Origin: JADJOY01 sp016713535 [NCBI: Deltaproteobacteria bacterium]
GTDB lineage: Bacteria; JADJOY01
Reading direction: 5' to 3'
NCBI GenBank assembly: GCA_016713535.1
Contig: JADJOY010000008.1
Location: 124,001-188,000 of the forward strand
Length of the DNA stretch: 64,000 bases
The position numbers and the translations under genes are program-made. Every line of letters starts with the position of its first letter. Position 1 is the stretch's first letter. Positions 9,556 through 19,558 of this stretch are shown here, piece after piece. The notes beneath the pieces were generated by a model, which ran no database searches, was not told where the DNA came from, and saw only the letters and a list, made by a program, of their open reading frames with translations.

Positions 9556-10414
9556 ATGAACGACGGGGACGCGACCGAGGTGCACCTCGCTCACGGCGGG
9601 CGTGAGCGCCGCGTGCTCGTCCACGCGCCGGCGGGCGTGGGGCAGGCAGGGCCGGCGCCGCTCGTGCTGGCGTTCCATGGTGGGCTCGGCACTGCCAAGG
9701 CGATGCGCCGCCAGAGCCTCCTCGACCGGGTGGCCGATCGCGAGCGCTTCATCGTCGCCTATCCCGAGGGGATCGGGCGCTTCCGCGATCGCATGCTCAC
9801 CTGGAACGCGGGCTCGTGCTGTGGATACGCGATGCGCATGAATTCGGACGACGTCGGCTTCACGCTCGCGATCCTCGACGAGGTCGCGCGCCGCTGGTCG
9901 GTCGACGCAGCCCGTACCTACGCGGTGGGGTTCTCGAACGGCGGCATGTTCAGCTACCGCCTCGCGTGCGAGGTGCCCGGAGCGGTTCGCCGCGGTCGGC
10001 GTGGTGAGCGCGACCCTGACGGTCGATGGCCCCGAGCCGCGGCTCCCCACGCCCGTGATCCACGTCCACGGCCTCGCCGATCGCAACGTCTCGTTCGAGG
10101 GCGGGATCGGCGAGAACCAGTTCTCGCGCACCGACTACCGGCCCGTCGAGGAAACCCTCGCGTGGTGGGTGCGGGTGAACCACTGTGACCCGCGGCCCGT
10201 CGAGTCCCGCGACGAGGGCGAGTGCAACGTCCGCCGCTACGCGCCGCGCGAGGGACGCGCCGGTGCGCCGGTCGAGCTGGTGACGCTGCCGGCGGGCGGT
10301 CACACCTGGCCTGGTGGCATCGACATCTCCGAGCACCTCGGCACCGGCCGTCTGGTCGAGAACGTCGACGCTTCTGCACGGATCTGGTCTTTCCTGTCGC
10401 GCTTTCACCGGTGA
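9556..10414 (+). CDS. PHB depolymerase/LpqC-type esterase (frameshifted near 9979)
   Basis: An alpha/beta-hydrolase of the poly(3-hydroxybutyrate) depolymerase/LpqC-feruloyl esterase group, about 286 residues once repaired. The oxyanion segment is LAFHGGLG, the nucleophile elbow GFSNGGM, the catalytic Asp lies in HGLADRN and the His in GGHTWPG. The N-terminal half (to about 9978) and C-terminal half (from about 9985) are in different frames; deleting one G of CCCGGAG at 9979-9980 restores CEVPERFAAVGVVSAT. No signal peptide is seen. The gene starts 4 bases after the SDR stop, so it belongs to the same transcription unit, where it could release or trim an ester-linked product. Confidence 0.85.
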
Positions 10415-10537
10415 GCGGCTCTCCGGCGCCAGCGGACGCCGCTCGACCGGTCCGCGTTGTGTCGTACCCGCCCGGCGCAGTAACTTGCTGGCAGGCGCGG
10501 ACGCGAGCCGCCCCCGATGCGTGCGTGGAGGAGAGCG

Positions 10538-10744
10538 GTGAGCCTCGAGTCAGTGCTCCAGACGGTCACCCAGCCAGTCGTGATCCCCTACGCGCTGGCC
10601 GTGCTCGGCGTCGCGGTCACCGTCTTGTCGATCGTGAAGATCAGCCCGAGCGGCGGCCGCGCGAACCTACGCTTGCCCGGCATCCTCGTCGGGCTCGTGA
10701 TGATCGGGTACGGGCTCTTGATCCTGTTCACGGCGCAGCGCTAG
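10538..10744 (+). CDS. Small two-helix membrane protein
   Basis: A 68-residue protein with two hydrophobic helices, VVIPYALAVLGVAVTVLSIV and ILVGLVMIGYGLLILF, separated by a short charged/glycine loop. GTG 10538 is preceded by GGAGGA at about 7 bases and is preferred to ATG 10517, which has no ribosome site. Family and function are not recognised. It is convergent with the TPR gene on the opposite strand, with only 36 bases between the stops. Confidence 0.6.
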   Translation: MSLESVLQTVTQPVVIPYALAVLGVAVTVLSIVKISPSGGRANLRLPGILVGLVMIGYGLLILFTAQR

Positions 10745-10780
10745 CGGCTCGGGTCAGGAGCGCCGGGAGGGGGTCTACCC

Positions 10781-11782
10781 TCATGGCGTCGAGACGGTCG
10801 CGCCAGCGGCGCCACCACCGAAGGTCCGCTCGATCCGCTCGAGGAGCTCGCTCGCCTCGGGATAGCGCGCGTCGATCTGCACCGCTGCGCGCAGCATCTC
10901 GAGGGCTTCGGTGACGTTGCCATCGTCGAGGAAGATCCGCCCGAGCTCGACGAGCGCCTTGGCCTGCTTGGGATCGAGCTTGAGCGCGGTGCGGAACGCG
11001 AACGCTGCCTCCGAGGGAAGCTTCATCTCCACGTAGAGCTCGCCGAGCTTGAGCCACGGCAACGCCTGGCGCGGCGCCATCTCGCACGCCGCCTTGTACT
11101 CGCGCATCGCCTCCTCGTGGCGCGCGCGGGCGCGGAAGATGTCGCCGACCGCGATCCGTCCCTGGAAGTTGAGCGGGTTGAGGCGCTCGGCGATGGTGAC
11201 TTGCTCGACCGCGCGGTCCTCCTCGCCGAGGCTCATGAGGAGATGGGCGAGCTTCAGCCGGGCTTGCACCAGGTTAGGGTTCTGGCGCAGCGCACCCTCG
11301 AACGCGCGCACCGCTTCTCGCTCACGGCCGAGGTGCGCGAGCACCGTGCCCTGCACCAGGTAGGCCTTGTCGCGCTTGTCCTCCGGGGGGCGCGGCTCAT
11401 CCTCGGAGGTCTCGACGGCCGCGGCGCGCTTGGGCGGCGCCTCGCCGATCTCGACCGCGCGCTTGGCCGCTTCGAGCGCCTCGTCCCACGCGCCGAGCTC
11501 CATGTGTACGTGCGCCTTGACCAGCCACGCGGTGGCGAGGTCGCGATCGAGGGCCAGCGCCTGCCGGATGCACTCGAGCGCCGCCCGGAACTCGGCGCGC
11601 CGCGCAAAGATGAGCCCCTTGCCCAGGTGTGCTTCGGCGAGCTCCGGGTTCTCGCGCACCGCGGCGTCGAACTCGACGAGCGCCTGGCCGTGTCGCCCCT
11701 TCTGGAGGAGGGCCTTGCCGAGGTTGAGCCGCGCCAGCGCGGTGTTGCCGATCGGCTTGAGCCGGGGAGCGTGGTCTGCCAT
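10781..11782 (-). CDS. Tetratricopeptide-repeat protein
   Basis: A 333-residue protein made almost entirely of TPR repeats. Canonical pairs can be read as ALARLNLGKALLQKGRHGQA, AEAHLGKGLIFARRAEF, AYLVQGTVLAHLGREREA, ARLKLAHLLMSLGEEDRA, ALPWLKLGELYVEMKLPSEA and AKALVELGRIFLDDGNVTEA. A lysine/glutamate-rich insert sits at about residues 110-130. No signal peptide or membrane segment is visible, so it is probably a cytoplasmic scaffold protein. The start is ATG at 11782. It is downstream of and co-directional with the CocE-like hydrolase, but about 190 bases apart, so co-transcription is uncertain. Partners cannot be inferred. Confidence 0.85.
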   Translation of the reverse strand: MADHAPRLKPIGNTALARLNLGKALLQKGRHGQALVEFDAAVRENPELAEAHLGKGLIFARRAEFRAALECIRQALALDRDLATAWLVKAHVHMELGAWDEALEAAKRAVEIGEAPPKRAAAVETSEDEPRPPEDKRDKAYLVQGTVLAHLGREREAVRAFEGALRQNPNLVQARLKLAHLLMSLGEEDRAVEQVTIAERLNPLNFQGRIAVGDIFRARARHEEAMREYKAACEMAPRQALPWLKLGELYVEMKLPSEAAFAFRTALKLDPKQAKALVELGRIFLDDGNVTEALEMLRAAVQIDARYPEASELLERIERTFGGGAAGATVSTP

Positions 11783-11970
11783 CGCGCGGCGATCGTAGCA
11801 GGCGGTGACCGAGCCCGCCCAGGCGGCTCGGTCTCGACCTGGCGGCGTTCCCTCGAGGAGCGAGCGCGCGTTCCGGGCGCCGCCCTGTCGGAGGGCCGCG
11901 CGGGGCGCGGCCGGCGATACGCCCCGGCGTGACACCGCCGGCCCGGTCGGCGATCGCTGTAGGCCGCGGA

Positions 11971-13574
11971 TCAGTTCACGGTCGGGAGCACGAGCTGCGA
12001 TGGATGCGTGGCGTCGTGGAGGATCGTGTTCTGCGCCACGAGGTAAGGCGCGTTGGCGTCGTAGAGCGTGCCGCCGTCGTTTCGATTCGCGTAGAAGCGC
12101 GGGTAGTTCGACGATGTGATCACCACGCGGATCTTGTGTCCGGCCTTGAACGACGTCGCCGTCGCGGGAAGATCGACCTGGAACGAATACACGGCTCCCG
12201 GCGTCAGCAGCGACTGTGAGGTCACGCCGTTGCGGAAGCGAGCCTTGCGCGCCCCGTCGACGACCAGCATCGAGGTGCCGTCCGGCGCGACGTCGGTCAG
12301 GCGCACAACGAAGTCCGTGTCGGTGCGATCGGACGACGCGTAGAGCATCACGCTCGCCTTGCCGGCGAGGGTCACGTCCTGGGTGAGCTCGGCGGTGGTG
12401 AACGTGATGGCGTCGCCGCGGGCCTCGACGGTGGCTTGGTCCTGCGGGCCGCTCGGCATCGCGGTGTCCTGGAAGTTCGCGCCGCCGACCGTCGGCGATG
12501 GGTTCTGCGGATCGTACGAGAGCGGCGTGGACGCGCTGGTCGCTTCCGGCGCGGCGGTGTCGAGAGTGCCGCCGTCGCCGAGGTAGTAGACCCGGTTCGA
12601 GGATCCCGCGGGCGGCCACTCGGCCGACTCGCGCCAGGCCTGCCTGCCAATGTCGTACCACTTCACCCGCCCGCCGCTCGAGCCGTCGCCGATGCCCCGC
12701 AGGTAGCGATCGAAGAAAGCCACGGTCTCGGTGGCCGCGACGCCCTCGGCCCCGGCGTAGGTGACCGCCCCGGCCGTCGCCTCGTCGACGTGCTCGTGTT
12801 GCCATGGGCCCATGAGCAGGCGGTGCTCGGGGCGGCTCGTCACGCCGCCTTTGGTGGTGAGGCTCTGGAACGACGAGATCAGGTCGTCGGTGCGGTGGTC
12901 GTACCAGCCGCCCACCACCAGCATCGGGACGTCGATCGACGACCCGTAGTCGGAGGTCGACTCGACCGAGTTCCACCACGAGTCCTTGATCGGGTGCTGG
13001 AGGATCGTGCCCGAGCCGATGTTCGAGCCGCCAGCGCCCACCGCGTCGAGGTATTCCTTGCGCTGGGTCCCGTTCGGGAAGTAGTTGCCGTAGGTGGTGA
13101 TGAAGCCGGCGACCTGTGGCACCGCGGCGTCGAGGTGGGGCGGCTTCTCGCGCGCGGTCTGGAATTGAATCACGCCGAGGGCCGAGGGGCCCCACGTGCC
13201 GACGTGGCCGTCGCTCCAGCTCTGCTGCGCGATCCACTCGACGCAGTCGTAGCCGTCCTGACCGGTTTGGCCGACGGATTGATGGCGCCGACCGAACCGA
13301 AGTAGCCGCGCATGTCGACGATGACGAACGCGTATGCATCGGCCTGGAACGGAAGCTGCGCCTGGTAGACGGCGCGGTCGTAGGGCGTCTGGACCAGGAT
13401 GGTCGGGTAGGTGCCGACGTTCGAGGGTAGGTAGATGTCGGCGGCGAGGCTCTTGCCGTCGCGCATCGGGATCTGGACGGACTGGGGAGCCATCCGGCAG
13501 GCGCTAGCGAGGGCCAGCAGGGTGATCGCGGCCCCAGCCCGCAGCGCCAGGCGTGGTGTTCGAGTGGTTTTCAT
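11971..13574 (-). CDS. CocE/NonD-family (X-Pro dipeptidyl-peptidase S15) secreted hydrolase, frameshifted near 13270
   Basis: A serine hydrolase of the S15/CocE group, about 534 residues when repaired. It starts with an exported leader (MKTTRTPRLALRAGAAITLL, then an ALASAC segment that may be a lipobox). PMRDGKSLAADIYLP and DMRGYFGS are typical S15 N-terminal motifs. The nucleophile region GTWGPSALG falls just after the frameshift, VVGGWYDHRTDD supplies the acid and GPWQHEHVDE the histidine. The C-terminal ~220 residues form the beta-jelly-roll seen in CocE (VTLAGKASVMLYASSDRTDTDF). One missing base near 13265-13275 splits the gene. It acts outside the cytoplasm on esters or N-terminal X-Pro peptides; which one cannot be told. 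Confidence 0.85.
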
Positions 13575-14247
13575 GGCCGAGCCTGATTGGAGGATGATTG
13601 ACGCTCATCGGAGGGCGTCTTTGGCAGTGGCCAAGTGCATCGGATGTACCACCACGTCGGCCCCTTCTCGCAGCAAAGCGCGGCAGATAAATGTAATGAT
13701 CATAGGGTGTTATGGAGTTGACGCCGATGGCAACGCTTGCCGACGTCAACTTCGTGACGGTAGGTGTCAGGCATTCTGGGGCGGAGTGGAGGACATTTTG
13801 CCGGCCGAGCCCGCCCTGGGTCGCCCTCGGCTCTCCAGGTGCGCCCTGGGGGCTGGCGCGACCTCACCTCCGGACGCCTCGTACGAGGTCGGGTGCGGCG
13901 ACGCCGCCAGGACCTGTGCGGACGAGGGGTGGTGGCGCCTGATCGTGGCGGTGACCAGGGTCCTCGCGGCAGTCGCGACCCGCGCGGTCCGGACTGACAC
14001 CCGCTGGATCGTGCGCGTTTGGTCGAGGTGTTGCCTGTGCTGGTCGTCGCGGCGGTGCGGATCCGCACGCGGCTCGCACGCCGCTCTCCGGCAGTAGCCC
14101 GCGCGGTGGCGAGGCGAGGCCGTCGCGCCTGCCCACGATCGGTGCGGCGCACGGCGTGGAGTACGTCGCCCTCGCCGTGCTCGTGCGAGTCGCCGTGCAC
14201 GAGCCGGCAGAGCCGACGGTGCCCCCCACGCCGGCCGGGCGCGGTCC
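13575..14247 (+). other. Long intergenic stretch without a supported gene
   Basis: No reading frame here shows convincing codon structure or similarity that I recognise on either strand. The first ~170 bases are distinctly less GC-rich than the surroundings (for example TAAATGTAATGATCATAG at about 13688) and probably carry the promoter of the minus-strand CocE-like gene. The piece from about 14150 to 14247 has weakly coding-like bias (VEYVALAVLVRVAV in the plus direction) and may be an upstream extension of the broken gene that follows. Confidence 0.4.
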
Positions 14248-14819
14248 GTGGCCTCTTTTACGGCGGCTCCACCCACCCGCGGCTATCGGTTCCCCGCCGG
14301 TCAGGTCTTGCCCGAACGGCTCGCCGCGCTCCTCGCCCTCTTCGGGCCGAGCCACGTGGCGATCGACTCGGTGATGCACTGGCGTCGGCACCAAGTCGAC
14401 GCATACGCAGCCTCGCTTCGCGAGCTCGGCGCGTATCGGTGGCGATCCTGATCGACGAGCCGGACTTCGACGCCGCCCATCGCGGCCGGTCTCGCCTTCT
14501 CGAGCTCCACGAGGAGCTCGGCGGGGTGGCGCGGGACACCATGACGGGTCTCGTGGACCCGCTCCTGGAGCTCACCGAGCACCGCGACGAACGACCCCTG
14601 TTCATGGACCAGATCGGTCGCTTTGCCCGCCGCCGCCACCCGGTCGTGGAGGGCCTCGTGCGCGCCGCGCTCGAGCGCCGAGACGGCCGCGCGCCGGGCG
14701 CCGCGCGCGCCGCGATTTCGTTCGCCGAATCGGCGACAGAAGGGGCCGCGACTGGCCATACTCGCTCCCTCGGTCCGCGCGCTCCGCTGGGGGAGCGCGC
14801 CGCCCGCTCCACGACCTGA
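14248..14819 (+). pseudogene. Unknown protein gene, apparently broken by a frameshift near 14440
   Basis: Two adjacent plus-strand frames show strong third-position G/C bias (about 85% in codons I counted) and read through if one G is added near 14440: the product would run from RLAALLALFGPSHVAIDSVM through LRELGAYR to VAILIDEPDFDAAH and LLELHEELGGVARDTMTG. Antisense frames show weaker codon bias. The start is uncertain; ATG 14248 is only the first in that frame. I do not recognise a family. It lies 19 bases upstream of the acyl-CoA carboxylase gene and could share its transcript. The signal is compositional, so this could also be a decayed gene. Confidence 0.4.
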
Positions 14820-14838
14820 AACACGAGGTGTGAACCCG

Positions 14839-16556
14839 ATGAGCGATCCGCGCGTGCTACCGCCGACGCTGGACGATCCGCTCGCCGAGGCGCTTCCCAA
14901 GAGCCCCGGTGACGCGGCGCCCTCCCGTACGACCAGACCCTGCGCGACGCCGAGGACCTGAGGCGCCGCCCCTACACCGCGTCCGGCACCATGGCGCGCC
15001 TCAAGCAGCACTCGAAGGAGCGCATGACGGTGTGGGAGCGCATCGAGGCGCTCCAGGATCCCGGTGCCCGGCCCACCGTGCTGTGGCAGAACTGGGGCAA
15101 GAACCTCGACGGTGCCTCCATCGTCACCCTGGTCACCACGATCGGCGGTCGTGACGTCGCCGTCTACGGGCACGACTTCACGGTGCGCGCCGGCTCGATG
15201 GACGCGACCAACGGCCGCAAGCTCGCCAACCTCGTTTACCTGGCGGGCGACCGCGGGATTCCGCTCATCGGGATGAACGACAGCGCAGGTGCCTACGTGC
15301 CCGCGGGTGTGGGCGGGCTGGACGGCTACTCGGAGGCCTTCACCGCGCTGCGCAAGGTGAGCGGGGAGGTGCCGAGCATCATGTGCATGTTCGGCTTCAA
15401 CGCCGGCGGCGGCGCTTACCTGCCGCGCCAGGGCAGTTTCATGATCCAGTGCGACGGCACGTTCTTCGGCCTGACCGGGCCGGGCGTGGTGAAGAGCGTG
15501 CTCGGTGAGGACGTGACGCCCGACGAGCTCGGCGGTCCGCGGGTCCACGGCGCCAGCGGCGTCGTCGACATCAGCGTTCAGGACGAGCTCGCGTCGCTGC
15601 GCACCGCGCGGCGGCTGCTCGCCTTCCTTCCCAGCAACAACCGCGTGGTGGCCCCGTTCGAGGCCACCAGCGACCCGATCGACCGGCGCACCAACGAGAT
15701 CGACACCCTGCTGCGGAAGGCCTTCAACTCGCCGACTGGCTTCAACACCCCGGTCGACGTGTCGATCGTGATCGAGCGCATCTGCGACCACGGCGACTAT
15801 TTCGAGCTCCAGCCCGAGCGGGCTCGCAATGCCATCACCGCATTCGGCCGCCTGGGCGGCCACGTGGTGGGCTTCATCGCCAACAACAGCGCGGTGGCGA
15901 GCGGTCAGATCGACGTCGACGCTGCCTACAAGATCGCGCGGTTCGTGCGTTTCTGCTCGATCTACAACATCCCCACGATCTTCATGGAGGACACCACCGG
16001 CTTCCTGCCGGGCAAGGAGCAGGAAGGCCGCGGCATCGTCCAGGCCGGCCGCGCGATGCTCGACGCCATCATCGACGTGCGCACGCCGCGCATCCTGCTC
16101 ATCGTGCGAAATGCCTTCGGTGGTGCCTACGCGGCCTTCAACTGTTACGCGACCGGCGCCGACCTGGTCCTGGCCCTGCCCACCACGCGCGTGGCGGTGA
16201 TGGGCACCGCGGGGAAGGAGTACGTCTACAAGGACGACCTGAAGCGCATCCGCGCTCGCGCCCAGGCCCTCGAGCGCGAGGAGTGCGAGGCGCGGGTCAA
16301 CGCCGGCACCGCGCCCGAGGACGCCGCCACCGAAGCGAGGCGCGCCGCTCAGGATTGGCTGCGCAACGAAGAGGCCGTCATCAACCAGCGCTACGAGCGC
16401 GAGCTCATGAACCCGCGCGAGGCGCTCTCGCTGGGCTCGATCTCCGAGATCGTGATGCCGAGCGAGCTGCGCTCGGTCCTCGGCCGCAACCTCGACTTCC
16501 TCCTCCGTTCCTACGTGCCTGGCCCGATGACCGGGCCGCAGCGGGAGTTCCACTGA
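14839..16556 (+). CDS. Acyl-CoA carboxylase carboxyltransferase (beta) subunit, frameshifted near 14927
   Basis: A biotin-dependent carboxyltransferase with two crotonase-like lobes, about 572 residues when repaired. It transfers the carboxyl group from carboxybiotin to an acyl-CoA. The N-lobe carries [19 protein letters not shown] and the oxyanion segment [11 protein letters not shown]; the C-lobe carries [18 protein letters not shown] and [20 protein letters not shown], all typical of PccB/AccD family proteins. ATG 14839 begins [15 protein letters not shown]; one base missing near 14927 separates this from [20 protein letters not shown], which leads into the long frame from 14991. The stop overlaps the ATG of the biotin carboxylase gene (TGATG), so the subunits are coupled. 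Acyl specificity (acetyl, propionyl or longer) is not clear. Confidence 0.9.
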
Positions 16557-19372
16557 TGAGCCCCGACGCCCGCAAGACCGATCCCTACACCGCCAATCCG
16601 CTGGTCCACCGCGACCGCCGGCTCGCCAACTCGCCGTGGGAGTGGGTGCGCTCGTTCGCGTGCGACGATATGTCCGTGCTGATCGTGTGCCGCGGCCCGA
16701 TCCGCAAGGAAGCGATCGAGATATTCCGCGAGATGGGCATGACCCGAGTGGGCATGCTCCTCTCGGAGCGCGACAGCATCGTGTTCCCGCGCGCGCTCTC
16801 GCCCGAGCTGCGCATGATCGACCCGCAGTTCGTGCACGCGGTACCCGACTACACCGGCGCCACCAAGGAGGAGCGCGACCAGCGCATCCAGCAGATCGTC
16901 GCGATCTGCCACGCGCATGGCTATCGCTACGTGTTCGCCGGCTACGGCTTCATGGCCGAGGACGCCCACTTCGTGCGCTCGCTCGAGGAGGCCGGCCTCG
17001 GCTTCATCGGGCCGTGCTCGTACACCCAGGGCGCGGCGGGTGCCAAGGACGAGGCCAAGCGCACCGCGATCGCCAATCAGGTCTCGGTCACGCCCGGCAT
17101 CAACGACGCCACCGTGCGGGCGCTGCTGGCCAAGCACCCGGACGCGAAGGCCCTCGCCGCGTGCGCCAAGAGCCACGGGCTCGAGGTGCCCGAGCTCAAG
17201 CAGACGGGGATCGCGCTCGTGGCGCTCGCCGAGAAGGTCCTCGATGCCTCGTACCGCGCGCGGGTCGATCTCTTCGCCATCGAGGAGCTCGCCGACACCA
17301 TCCACGCCGAGGCGGCGCGGCTGCTCGCCGAGAACCCGGGACGGCGCTTCCGCCTCAAGGCGATCGGCGGCGGCGGCGGGAAGGGGCAGCGCATCTTCTC
17401 GGACGCGTCGACGGTACGGCCGCTCGTGCGCGAGATCCTTCAGGAGGTGAAGGCGACCGGCATCGGCGACAACAAGAACATGCTGATCGAGCTCAACGTC
17501 GAGTCCACCCGCCACAACGAGATCCAGATGCTCGGCAACGGCGAGTGGTGTGTGACGCTGGGCGGGCGCGACTGCTCGCTGCAGATGCACGAGCAGAAGC
17601 TGGTCGAGGTGTCCGTCACGCAGGAGGGCCTCAAGGCCGAGATCGAGCGTGCCCGGGCGGCGGGCAACGGGGTGCGCGCGGAGGTGCTGACCAAGGACCT
17701 CGGCGTGCTCGAGCGCATGGAAGCCGAAGCCGAGCGCTTCGGCCGCGCGGTCAAGCTCGACAGCGCGTCCACGTTCGAGTGCATCGTCGAGGGCGACCGC
17801 CACTACTTCATGGAGGTCAACACCCGCATCCAGGTCGAGCACCGGGTCTCGGAGCTGTGCTACGCGCTGCGCTTCACCAACCCCGCCGATCCACGCGAAC
17901 GCTTCGACGTGCACTCGCTGGTCGAGGCGATGGCGCTGGTGGCGCGCCACAAGGCGCGCCTGCCCGCGCCTGCCCGCGTGCAGCGCGACGGCGCGGCACT
18001 CGAGGTGCGCCTCAACGCCACCGACCGCGCGCTCCAGCCGGCCGCGGGCGGAGTCATGGTGTCGTGGTCGGACCCCATCGAGGGCGAGATCCGCGACGAC
18101 CAGGGCATCTCGATCAAGAACCCTGACACCGGTCTCTTCATGCGATACCGCCTCGCGGGCGCGTACGACTCGAACATCGCGCTCTTGCTCTCCACCGGTG
18201 CGGATCGCGCCGAGAGCTGGGCGACGCTCACCGAGGTGCTGCGACGCACCAGCCTGCGCGGCATCGACCTCGCGACCAACCTCGAGTTCCACTTCGGTCT
18301 CATGAAGTGGTTCCTGCACCGTGACCCGCTCGCGAAGCCGACCACCAAGTTCGTGGTGCCGTACCTCACCGCGGTCGGCGAGCTGGGGCGCGAGGCGGAG
18401 TCGATCGACCTCGACTACGCGTTCCACCAGGCCGAGAAGCGTCGCGTGGCGGCGGCGGGCAACGACGCGGCGGCGGCCACGGCCAAGGTCTTCGACCTGA
18501 AGGAGACGCTGGTCGAGCGGCCGATGCGCGAGCTCTTCGGCGAGCCGCACAAGCTCTCGGCGTGGCTCTCGCAGCACATGGCGGACTTCGCGATCGAGGA
18601 CGGGCGGCTGGTGTGGCGGCGCAACCCGCTCGAAGTGCTACGCGAGACGATCCACCTCCTCAACTTCGATCGCCGGAGCGGACCGGCCGCGGAGAGGATC
18701 TGGGACCACGATCACCAGCTGATCGACGTGGGCCTCGCGTTCTACGGAAAGCTCGCCGCGCGCGCGGGCTCGGCGGGACTCGGCTGGCCGGAGCTGGATT
18801 CCCGGCTGCGTGGGGACACGCCTTCGTTCGGCATCGGGCCCGAGCTGTGGCCTGCGGTACGCGCGGCCCACGCCGGACACCAGCTCGGTCTCGAGCTCGT
18901 CGGGCTGATGCCGCTGATCGCGGCCAAGACCGGTTTCTTCGACCTGGCGCTAGGCCCCGACCTGAACGTGACGATCCCGGATCGCCTCCATGACCCGGCG
19001 CACCAGGACGCGATGCGCAAGGTGCTGGCGCCTCCGCCGGAGCAGCGCTCGGACGAAATCGTCGCGGCCATGGGCGGGACCTACTGGAATCGCGAGGCGC
19101 CCCAGATGCCGCCCTTCGTCGAGCCGGGCAGCCACTTCGAAAAGGGTCAGCCCCTCTACATCATCGAAGTGATGAAGATGTTCAACAAGGTCCACGCGCC
19201 GTTCTCTGCGCGGATCGTGGACGTCTACGTCCACGAGTCGAGTGTCGTGGTGCGCAAGGGTCAGCCGCTCTTCCGCGTGGTCCCCGACGAGAAGCTCGAG
19301 GTCGAGGACCCCGTGGCGCGGGCCAAGCGCATCCGCGCCAACACGGACGTGTACCTGCAGAAGCTCGTCTGA
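16556..19372 (+). CDS. Acyl-CoA carboxylase: biotin carboxylase fused to biotin carboxyl carrier domain
   Basis: A 938-residue protein joining an ATP-grasp biotin carboxylase (about residues 30-600) to a C-terminal biotinyl domain. The glycine-rich ATP loop is KAIGGGGGKGQRI near residue 268, and MEVNTRIQVEHRVSE is the biotin carboxylase signature. The biotin attachment lysine is Lys874 in IIEVMKMFNKV. It carboxylates its own biotin with ATP and bicarbonate and hands it to the subunit encoded just upstream. Unlike standard enzymes it has an insertion of about 70 residues between the PGINDATV segment and the ATP loop, and a long region of about 200 residues (roughly 640-830) between the two recognised domains, perhaps for holding the carboxyltransferase. 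The start ATG overlaps the preceding stop. Confidence 0.92.
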   Translation: MSPDARKTDPYTANPLVHRDRRLANSPWEWVRSFACDDMSVLIVCRGPIRKEAIEIFREMGMTRVGMLLSERDSIVFPRALSPELRMIDPQFVHAVPDYTGATKEERDQRIQQIVAICHAHGYRYVFAGYGFMAEDAHFVRSLEEAGLGFIGPCSYTQGAAGAKDEAKRTAIANQVSVTPGINDATVRALLAKHPDAKALAACAKSHGLEVPELKQTGIALVALAEKVLDASYRARVDLFAIEELADTIHAEAARLLAENPGRRFRLKAIGGGGGKGQRIFSDASTVRPLVREILQEVKATGIGDNKNMLIELNVESTRHNEIQMLGNGEWCVTLGGRDCSLQMHEQKLVEVSVTQEGLKAEIERARAAGNGVRAEVLTKDLGVLERMEAEAERFGRAVKLDSASTFECIVEGDRHYFMEVNTRIQVEHRVSELCYALRFTNPADPRERFDVHSLVEAMALVARHKARLPAPARVQRDGAALEVRLNATDRALQPAAGGVMVSWSDPIEGEIRDDQGISIKNPDTGLFMRYRLAGAYDSNIALLLSTGADRAESWATLTEVLRRTSLRGIDLATNLEFHFGLMKWFLHRDPLAKPTTKFVVPYLTAVGELGREAESIDLDYAFHQAEKRRVAAAGNDAAAATAKVFDLKETLVERPMRELFGEPHKLSAWLSQHMADFAIEDGRLVWRRNPLEVLRETIHLLNFDRRSGPAAERIWDHDHQLIDVGLAFYGKLAARAGSAGLGWPELDSRLRGDTPSFGIGPELWPAVRAAHAGHQLGLELVGLMPLIAAKTGFFDLALGPDLNVTIPDRLHDPAHQDAMRKVLAPPPEQRSDEIVAAMGGTYWNREAPQMPPFVEPGSHFEKGQPLYIIEVMKMFNKVHAPFSARIVDVYVHESSVVVRKGQPLFRVVPDEKLEVEDPVARAKRIRANTDVYLQKLV

Positions 19373-19558
19373 GCGGGCGCGAGCGCTCCGCTCCGTCGTT
19401 CCTCTGCAGTCCGACGCTTCGTGGTGGAGGAGCGGGGCCGCAGGATGGCCTCGTGCACACGACCGAGCGTGCGCCTCCAGGCGACCCGAGCGTCGCCCGG
19501 GGCTGACATGGCCCAAGACGGCCTCGAATGCCGGACTCGGGCCCCGTCAGCGAGGGGA

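Noticed and set aside
13686-13716. IS element or phage attachment site in the AT-richer patch upstream of the CocE-like gene
   Set aside because: No transposase, integrase, terminal repeat or tRNA is present; a promoter region explains it better.
14301-16553. 750-residue minus-strand open frame opposite the carboxyltransferase
   Set aside because: Antisense of a strongly conserved enzyme; it lacks recognisable domains. Its left end overlaps a stretch where the plus strand shows better third-position bias.
16511-18577. 688-residue minus-strand open frame opposite biotin carboxylase
   Set aside because: Shadow of the ATP-grasp gene, with no motif and no plausible start context.
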